A DNA stretch of 10,107 nucleotides from an uncultured Coriobacteriaceae bacterium (GTDB taxonomy: Bacteria; Actinomycetota; Coriobacteriia; Coriobacteriales; Eggerthellaceae), in the NCBI GenBank assembly GCA_900539675.1, contig UQDJ01000054.1, positions 1 through 10,107 of the forward strand, in the 5' to 3' direction. This document shows positions 5,634 through 10,107 of this stretch, in pieces. Numbering within the stretch: the stretch's first letter is position 1; each line of letters starts with the position of its first letter. Both the position numbers and the translations under genes were made by a program. A model generated the notes under the pieces. That model was not told the origin of the DNA and searched no databases. It was given only the letters and a program-made list of their open reading frames with translations.

Positions 5634-6953
5634 TTATTCATAGGTAAAGACGAACTTTCTTCGACCTTGAATAATGGTATAAAGGCCCAATAGAAACGCA
5701 AGCACAATCAAACCAATGGCCATAATCCATTCCGCATCCCAACTCAGATCTGCCACAGCAGCAAATGCTGTTGCTGCTAGAGCACCAGAAAGATTGACGG
5801 CAATTGCCACACGCGAATAGATAACCGTATAGTTACGAGGTCCCACCAATTGACGCGTTACTGTAGCTCCCAGCGCATCAACCGCCGCATATAGAACACC
5901 AAATAGCAAGCCTCCCGCATACACAAAGAGCGTGGATATGGTGATTCCAAACCACATACATAAAATGCTTGCTACACCACAACAGCAGGGCAGTACCAAA
6001 GCAAACACAAGGTTCCTATCTGAAAGAGCTCCTAGACCTACCTTGCTCAAGGCAGAAACGATCATAATGCAAGCACTCACTCCAGATGCCAAAACGATCG
6101 CCATTTCAGGGGTAATCTGTGAATCACTTAATCCAGCAACATGATAGATATAAGAGGCAAATAAATTTCCTACCACGGTAAGAGCATTGAATATGCCCAT
6201 CGCAAGCATGAGCGTATAGAAAATTGGTGACCTAAATACAACATGACAAGATATGCCCCATTGTTTGCCTTTCTCTTCCTTTAGAGATGGATGTGAGAAA
6301 GTATCTTCAAGCAGAATCTCGTCATGTGACTCGCTGCTCTCCTTTGAATCTGTTCCATACGGGTTAAGTTTTAGCTCTTGTGGATAACTGCGGATGCATA
6401 CGGTAGCCGCCGGAAGTCCCAGTAAAAGAACAATTGATGCAAATGCTGCGTACGCAACGTGCCAATCGGCATAGGTAAGCAACACGCCGCCAACTACGCT
6501 CCATAAAGCGCCACCCACACCAGACATAGCTAAGCAAAGTCCGATAAAAAATCCGGTTCGCTTTACAAACCAACGATTGATAAGGGTGGGCACAGCCAAG
6601 AACATGAGAGAAACGATGCCTAACCCTTCAATGACACCTGATATATAGAATTGCCAGACTTCGGTCCATAGTGAGCAGCAACCCATACCAAATGCCACAA
6701 ATATAACTGACACACTGAGCACTGCTCGTAAATCAAAACGTTCCATCAAATTTCCGGCAACAGGTGATGCAATAGCACCGATGAGATAAATCAGCGTAAT
6801 AAAAAACGTAAAGGAGCTAGAAGAAACGCCCAATGTCTCAGACACGGGCACTACAAAGATTGCCCAGGTGTTGTACACCAATGCGCAAGGACCTAAGCAG
6901 ATAAGAATACCTGCTAATACGACCAAATAGTGGCGCAGAGTAAAGCTGCTCAT
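5634..6953 (-). CDS. Major facilitator superfamily transporter, OFA-like
   Basis: A 439-residue inner-membrane carrier with about 12 hydrophobic helices in two halves. A hydrophilic, acidic central loop of roughly 40 residues separates them (about 193-232, containing KESSESHDEILLED). In the first half, the loop after helix 2 (AGNLMERFDLRAVL) resembles the MFS signature between TM2 and TM3, and NTWAIFVVPVSETLGVSSSSFTF resembles the first-helix region of oxalate/formate or monocarboxylate-type carriers. The start has a strong AAGGAGG (6968-6962) eight bases upstream. It lies 62 bases downstream of rsmI on the same strand and may share its transcript. Substrate and direction of transport cannot be read from the sequence; an organic anion is a guess based on family resemblance. 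Confidence 0.88.
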   Translation of the reverse strand: MSSFTLRHYLVVLAGILICLGPCALVYNTWAIFVVPVSETLGVSSSSFTFFITLIYLIGAIASPVAGNLMERFDLRAVLSVSVIFVAFGMGCCSLWTEVWQFYISGVIEGLGIVSLMFLAVPTLINRWFVKRTGFFIGLCLAMSGVGGALWSVVGGVLLTYADWHVAYAAFASIVLLLGLPAATVCIRSYPQELKLNPYGTDSKESSESHDEILLEDTFSHPSLKEEKGKQWGISCHVVFRSPIFYTLMLAMGIFNALTVVGNLFASYIYHVAGLSDSQITPEMAIVLASGVSACIMIVSALSKVGLGALSDRNLVFALVLPCCCGVASILCMWFGITISTLFVYAGGLLFGVLYAAVDALGATVTRQLVGPRNYTVIYSRVAIAVNLSGALAATAFAAVADLSWDAEWIMAIGLIVLAFLLGLYTIIQGRRKFVFTYE

Positions 6954-7015
6954 TGCCCCGCCCTCCTTGGGCTACAACCCGGCCTTGCACACCAGCATAT
7001 TACCTTGCGCAGGTG

Positions 7016-7906
7016 CTATGCTTCCCCATGAACCAGATCATAAGCTTCGTTACGCGACAAACCGAATTCATCGCGCACTAAACGCACAATATCTTTTTTG
7101 GACAGATTACCATCTTTAAGCAATTGTTGAGCACGCTGTTGGGCAGTTATGAACTGCACCTGTTTATCGGCAGCCTCTTCTTCGGCATTGGGAGCATCGA
7201 TAACCAAAACGATTTCGCCTTTGATAGAACCTTCTGCTTGCCTGCGAATGAATTCTTGTGCAACATCAGACGCAACACCGCGATACACTTCTTCGTGAAC
7301 CTTGGTAAGCTCACGACATACCGCAACACGACGATAGGGAAAGACTTGAGCTATAACCTGCAGTGTAGAAGCAACACGCTGTGGACTTTCATAAAACAGC
7401 AGAACTGCATCAAGATGGTTCAGTTGAGACAATAACCGCTGCTGATCTCCTGTTTTACGAGGAAAGAACGCGCCAAAATAGAAGGATTGTCCACGAAAGC
7501 CACTTGCCACATAAGCAGTGGTAACTGCCGTAGGCCCCGGCAATACTTCAACGGGAGCACCTACCGTACGCACAGCGTCAACCAAACGAAGCCCGGGATC
7601 GGATACCCCCGGCATACCAGCATCGGAAGCGTAGGCGATAATTTCTCCCGCTAACACGCGTGATGCAATCGATTCAGCTTTATGTGAAATCGTCGATTCA
7701 TCCAATCGCTCGAGGCGCTTTTCGACACCCAATACCGCAAGCAGCTTCCCTGTTACCCGTGTATCTTCGCAACACACCACATCACACGACTCAAAGGCAG
7801 CTATAGAACGCTTGGTAACATCACCTAAATTTCCTAAGGGAGTCGGACAAATAATAAGTTTGCCTCTGTGATTCGAGGGAACTGTATGAAAAGAAGAGGA
7901 TTCCAC
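7016..7906 (-). CDS. rsmI: 16S rRNA (cytidine(1402)-2'-O)-methyltransferase RsmI
   Basis: Uses S-adenosylmethionine to 2'-O-methylate C1402 of 16S rRNA in the ribosomal P site. The 296-residue protein belongs to the tetrapyrrole methylase fold. Motifs are CPTPLGNLGDVTKRS (20-34), CCEDTRVTGKLL (45-56), SDAGMPGVSDPG (94-105) and LPGPTAVTTAYVASG (122-136), all typical of RsmI/YraL. A C-terminal segment, KKDIVRLVRDEFGLSRNEAYDLV, is the small helical domain seen in many family members. Translation starts at GTG (7906-7904) with AAAGG about 9 bases upstream; ATG is not available in the right place. It ends with TAG. A 22-bp direct repeat lies upstream. Confidence 0.95.
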   Translation of the reverse strand: MESSSFHTVPSNHRGKLIICPTPLGNLGDVTKRSIAAFESCDVVCCEDTRVTGKLLAVLGVEKRLERLDESTISHKAESIASRVLAGEIIAYASDAGMPGVSDPGLRLVDAVRTVGAPVEVLPGPTAVTTAYVASGFRGQSFYFGAFFPRKTGDQQRLLSQLNHLDAVLLFYESPQRVASTLQVIAQVFPYRRVAVCRELTKVHEEVYRGVASDVAQEFIRRQAEGSIKGEIVLVIDAPNAEEEAADKQVQFITAQQRAQQLLKDGNLSKKDIVRLVRDEFGLSRNEAYDLVHGEA

Positions 7907-7934
7907 TGAGCGGACCTTTCAATATTTCTGAAAA

Positions 7935-7976
7935 ACAATACCTGATAAGGCTCGATACAATACCTGATAAGGCTCG
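7935..7976. repeat. Two tandem copies of a 20-bp repeat (22-bp period) upstream of rsmI
   Basis: The identical 20-mer beginning ACAATACCTG and ending GGCTCG occurs at 7935-7954 and 7957-7976, with two bases (AT) between. Each copy contains CCTGATAAGG, a near-palindrome. The pair sits 30-70 bases upstream of the rsmI start and downstream of the ridA terminator, where an operator or promoter would be expected. I could not place a convincing -35/-10 pair in it. Confidence 0.75.
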
Positions 7977-7999
7977 GACTTATATACCACAAACATGCG

Positions 8000-8037
8000 A
8001 AATGCCGCGTTTAGCACTTCAGCCAAACGCGGCATTT
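8000..8037 (-). terminator. Terminator of ridA
   Basis: Perfect 13-bp stem (AAATGCCGCGTTT at 8000-8012 against AAACGCGGCATTT at 8025-8037) with a 12-base loop, starting 15 bases after the ridA stop. The GC-rich core flanked by A and T runs suits an intrinsic terminator and might work in both directions. Confidence 0.85.
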
Positions 8038-8051
8038 ACCTGAGCGAGCAG

Positions 8052-8432
8052 TTATTCTTCGATAGCAGCAATCACTTCAACTTCCACCAAAGCACCCTTA
8101 GGTAGAGCGCCCACCTCTACAGCAGAACGAGCTGGCAGATGAGTTCCAAATGACTGAGCATACACCCCATTGAACGCAGCAAAGTCAGAAATATCGTTCA
8201 GGAAACACGTAGTTTTGACCACATGTTCGAAGTCAGTGCCTGCTGCCTTGAGGAGGCCAGCAACATTCTTCATAACCTGAGCGGTCTGCTCCTCAATGGT
8301 CGTGCCCACCATTTCACCTGTTGCAGGATCCAGCGGGATTTGCCCAGATGCGAACAGGATTCCGTTCACCACCACACCTTGAGAATAAGGACCAATAGCC
8401 GCAGGTGCATTTTCGGTGCTAATAGCGCGCAT
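8052..8432 (-). CDS. ridA: RidA-family 2-iminobutanoate/2-iminopropanoate deaminase
   Basis: Small cytoplasmic trimeric enzyme that hydrolyses the reactive enamine/imine intermediates released by PLP dehydratases such as IlvA, giving 2-oxo acids and ammonia and protecting other PLP enzymes. The 126 residues match the usual length (about 125-130). Family motifs are APAAIGPYSQ (9-18), LFASGQIPLDPATGE (26-40), LKAAGTDFEHVVKTTCFLND (61-80) and LPARSAVEVGALPKGALVEVEVIA (99-122); Arg102 corresponds to the substrate-carboxylate arginine of active RidA proteins. AAAGGAGG lies 4-5 bases before the ATG. The gene is divergent from ilvA, whose product creates its substrate, which strengthens the functional call. 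Confidence 0.95.
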   Translation of the reverse strand: MRAISTENAPAAIGPYSQGVVVNGILFASGQIPLDPATGEMVGTTIEEQTAQVMKNVAGLLKAAGTDFEHVVKTTCFLNDISDFAAFNGVYAQSFGTHLPARSAVEVGALPKGALVEVEVIAAIEE

Positions 8433-8542
8433 CTTTCCTCCTTTATTATTAAAACATGCATAATATAGTGCATATCTTAGCGCGATCGGTTAATACTGAT
8501 GAGCTAGAAAGAATAGGTGAGATAAAAGATCAGAGGATGCCC
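8433..8542. promoter_or_regulatory. Divergent ridA/ilvA control region with inverted repeat ATGCA-N8-TGCAT
   Basis: The 110-base spacer must hold promoters for both genes. It contains an AT-rich stretch around 8457-8475 with TAATAT (8461-8466) on the plus strand and TATATT-like sequence on the minus strand, both possible -10 boxes. No good -35 was found for either. ATGCA (8456-8460) and TGCAT (8469-8473) form an inverted repeat around it, a candidate operator that could act on both genes. Confidence 0.35.
8532..8537 (+). promoter_or_regulatory. Ribosome binding site AGAGGA that places the ilvA start at 8543
   Basis: AGAGGA lies five bases before the ATG at 8543. The alternative ATG at 8537 would overlap this site, and the first ATG of the frame at 8456 has no Shine-Dalgarno and lies inside the ridA control region. 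Confidence 0.6.
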
Positions 8543-9754
8543 ATGCTTACGCTTAGTACCTTCGAAGAAGCTGCAAAGAAAGTTAAAGAAGTAACCCAAG
8601 AAACCAAACTCATTTATAGCCCTCATTTCAGTAAAGAGACGGGCAATGAAGTGTACCTGAAACCGGAAAATATGCAGCGAACCGGTGCGTATAAGGTTCG
8701 CGGTGCTTATTATAAAATCAGCACGCTGACCGATGAGGAACGCGCCCATGGTCTGATTACTGCTTCCGCTGGCAATCACGCGCAAGGTGTTGCTTTTGCA
8801 GCTCGTAAATATGGCGTTGAAGCAACCATTGTTATGCCCACAACGACACCTCTCATTAAAGTTGAGCGCACCAAAGAACAGGGAGCAAAGGTTGTACTTC
8901 AGGGCGATGTATACGATGAATCTTATGACTACGCGTTGAAGCTTGCAGAAGAACAGTCTCTCACCTTTATTCATCCTTTTAATGATCCTATTGTTGCTGC
9001 AGGACAAGGCTCCATTGCCATGGAGATTTTCCAAGAATTACCTCTGGTCGATATTATTTTAGTTCCCATTGGAGGCGGCGGATTGGCAACCGGTATTTCC
9101 ACGCTTGCCAAGATGCTTAATCCCCGCATTCAGGTTATTGGTGTTGAACCGGCTGGAGCTGCTTGTATGAAGGCTTCTCTTGAAGCAGGGCATGTCGTTA
9201 AACTCCCAAGTGTCAATACCATTGCTGATGGCACGGCTGTACTTGAACCGGGCGACAAGATTTTCCCCTACATTCAAAAAAATATTGACGACATCATCAC
9301 GATTGAAGACGACGAACTGATTGTTGCCTTCTTGGATATGGTGGAAAGCCACAAGATGATTGTTGAGAATTCAGGTCTTCTTTCTGTTGCAGCATTGAAA
9401 CACCTGAATTGCGAAGGTAAAAAGGTCGTATCCATTCTTTCTGGTGGCAACATGGATGTTATTACCATGGCATCTGTTGTTCAACACGGTCTTATTCAGC
9501 GCGATCGTATCTTTACGGTTTCTGTTTTGCTGCCCGACCGTCCAGGGGAGTTGGTGCACGTGGCAAAGACCATTGCCGACGAAAACGGTAATGTTATTCG
9601 TTTGGATCACAACCAATTCGTCACCGCAAACCGCAATGCTGCCGTTGAATTGCGCGTAACCATTGAATGCTTCGGAACCGACCATAAGCAGAGTATTGTT
9701 CAAGCACTTGAAGACCATGAATTCCGTCCGAAGGTTATTCAAGCTGCGCTCTAA
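8543..9754 (+). CDS. ilvA: Threonine ammonia-lyase (threonine dehydratase), ACT-domain type
   Basis: PLP enzyme that deaminates L-threonine to 2-oxobutanoate (also serine to pyruvate). From the ATG at 8543 it has 403 residues, the usual length of the single-ACT class. The PLP lysine is Lys51 in TGAYKVRGAYYK; ASAGNHAQG (74-82) is the substrate loop and PIGGGGLATG (175-184) binds the PLP phosphate. The C-terminal region from about residue 321 (DRIFTVSVLLPDRPGELVHVAKTIAD) is an ACT regulatory domain, consistent with allosteric control by an amino acid. Earlier in-frame ATGs (8456, 8537) are less likely because only 8543 has a well-spaced AGAGGA. Whether the role is isoleucine synthesis or threonine catabolism cannot be decided; the single ACT and length resemble the catabolic-type family, and no other ilv gene is near. 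Divergent ridA handles its imine products. Confidence 0.95.
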   Translation: MLTLSTFEEAAKKVKEVTQETKLIYSPHFSKETGNEVYLKPENMQRTGAYKVRGAYYKISTLTDEERAHGLITASAGNHAQGVAFAARKYGVEATIVMPTTTPLIKVERTKEQGAKVVLQGDVYDESYDYALKLAEEQSLTFIHPFNDPIVAAGQGSIAMEIFQELPLVDIILVPIGGGGLATGISTLAKMLNPRIQVIGVEPAGAACMKASLEAGHVVKLPSVNTIADGTAVLEPGDKIFPYIQKNIDDIITIEDDELIVAFLDMVESHKMIVENSGLLSVAALKHLNCEGKKVVSILSGGNMDVITMASVVQHGLIQRDRIFTVSVLLPDRPGELVHVAKTIADENGNVIRLDHNQFVTANRNAAVELRVTIECFGTDHKQSIVQALEDHEFRPKVIQAAL

Positions 9755-9838
9755 GTTTTGACAAGCGGAATACAGATTGGTTGGAAGTTTGACTATATCC
9801 AGTCTCTTAATCTGATTGCCAGACACTACCTTGATGAT

Positions 9839-9877
9839 ATATCCCCTACCATAAACCAGGTGGTGGGGGATATTTTT
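9839..9877 (+). terminator. Terminator of ilvA
   Basis: ATATCCCCTACC (9839-9850) pairs with GGTGGGGGATAT (9862-9873) over 12 bp with one T-G wobble, an 11-base loop and a T-run at 9873-9877. It lies 84 bases after the ilvA stop. Confidence 0.88.
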
Positions 9878-9902
9878 ATGGAAAGCTTTAATGAGTGAGC
9901 GA

Positions 9903-9944
9903 CATAAGCCATAGCCCATAATCCATAGACCATAAGGCATAAAT
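9903..9944. repeat. Six tandem 7-bp units of the form CATANNN
   Basis: Units begin at 9903, 9910, 9917, 9924, 9931 and 9938: CATAAGC, CATAGCC, CATAATC, CATAGAC, CATAAGG, CATAAAT. CATA followed by A or G is constant in all six and the last two bases vary. The array is intergenic, so coding phase variation is unlikely. It resembles a degenerate heptanucleotide short tandem repeat. Confidence 0.8.
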
Positions 9945-10046
9945 CAAAAGCTCACAACCGAAAAATAGAATCATACGAATCAGATTTGGCCACACCTTCA
10001 CCATGAAGTTTAGGACCTTTATTGCCTCAAAGTTTTAGGGCTTAAT

Positions 10047-10068
10047 TGTCTCGTTTGTGTCTCGTTTG
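10047..10068. repeat. Perfect 11-bp tandem duplication TGTCTCGTTTG
   Basis: Copies at 10047-10057 and 10058-10068 abut exactly and end at the stop codon of the putative minus-strand gene. It is probably a small slippage duplication; no function is evident. Confidence 0.6.
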
Positions 10069-10107
10069 TTAGAGAATGCCGGTTTCGAGCAAGAGATCGT
10101 AGATGAC
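10069..10107 (-). CDS. Possible C-terminal end of a minus-strand gene running out of the window
   Basis: Twelve codons, VIYDLLLETGIL, followed by TAA (10071-10069) on the minus strand. Codon use and composition look protein-like and the repeat-rich non-coding sequence starts exactly after the stop. Twelve residues are too few to recognise a family, and the call could be chance. Confidence 0.35.
   Translation of the reverse strand, partial: VIYDLLLETGIL

Larger units (their letters stand above)
9755..10068. other. Non-coding stretch after ilvA
   Basis: Between the ilvA stop and the putative minus-strand gene end there is no credible gene: minus-strand readings across 9903-9944 translate only a heptamer repeat. 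It contains the ilvA terminator, the 7-bp repeat, a CTTCA/TGAAG mini-hairpin near 9997-10009 and an 11-bp duplication at 10047-10068. A TTGACA at 9758-9763 has no matching -10. Confidence 0.6.

Noticed and set aside
8456..8542. Earlier ilvA starts at 8456 or 8537
   Set aside because: No Shine-Dalgarno precedes 8456, which lies in the ridA control region, and 8537 overlaps the AGAGGA that suits 8543.
8504..9034. 176-codon minus-strand open frame opposite ilvA
   Set aside because: Shadow of a well-supported gene, rich in Phe, Asn and Cys without recognisable motifs.
9758..9786. TTGACA after ilvA as a promoter
   Set aside because: No -10-like hexamer occurs at 16-18 bp and no gene follows on the plus strand.
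9371..9940. Long minus-strand open frame opposite the end of ilvA
   Set aside because: It is antisense to ilvA and starts within the heptamer repeat; its protein is low in complexity at the start and resembles no family I know.

Overview
The window looks like a chromosomal segment from a moderately low-GC anaerobic member of the Coriobacteriia (Eggerthellaceae-like; Cryptobacterium or Slackia come to mind). This is inferred mainly from the first gene, a regulator that joins a 12-helix transporter-like membrane domain to a LuxR-type HTH, an architecture strongly expanded in that group, together with an OFA-like MFS carrier and a stand-alone TrpB2. No tRNA, rRNA, CRISPR array or insertion sequence was found.

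Layout. Positions 26-1528 (+) encode the membrane-bound LuxR-type regulator. Convergent to it is the minus-strand pair larE (3507-2665) and mnmA (2662-1577), two PP-loop sulfur-transfer enzymes spaced 2 nt apart. Upstream on the minus strand is trpB2 (5037-3640), a PLP-dependent tryptophan synthase beta chain. It is preceded by a promoter and a complete tryptophan-specific T-box riboswitch (about 5392-5071). The trpB2 frame is cut by one in-frame amber codon (TAG, 4848-4846), where relatives are expected to have glutamine. Next come a repeat-bearing spacer, an MFS transporter (6953-5634, minus), rsmI (7906-7016, minus) and ridA (8432-8052, minus). Divergent from ridA is ilvA (8543-9754, +), which ends at a strong terminator (9839-9877). 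The last 300 bases are non-coding with short tandem repeats, and a minus-strand gene may end at 10069.

How the genes work together. IlvA releases reactive enamine/imine products from threonine or serine, and RidA, encoded head-to-head, hydrolyses them to the 2-oxo acid. LarE and MnmA both activate a substrate with ATP and transfer sulfur, LarE for the nickel-pincer cofactor and MnmA for the 2-thiouridine of tRNA wobble bases. TrpB2 appears to be controlled by uncharged tRNA-Trp, suggesting indole-to-tryptophan salvage or synthesis; no trpA or other trp gene is present here.

The most notable observations are the amber codon inside an otherwise intact, T-box-controlled trpB2, the Trp T-box itself with a hairpin that could also hide the ribosome binding site, and three kinds of short tandem repeat (23 bp, 22 bp and 7 bp periods) in intergenic spacers.
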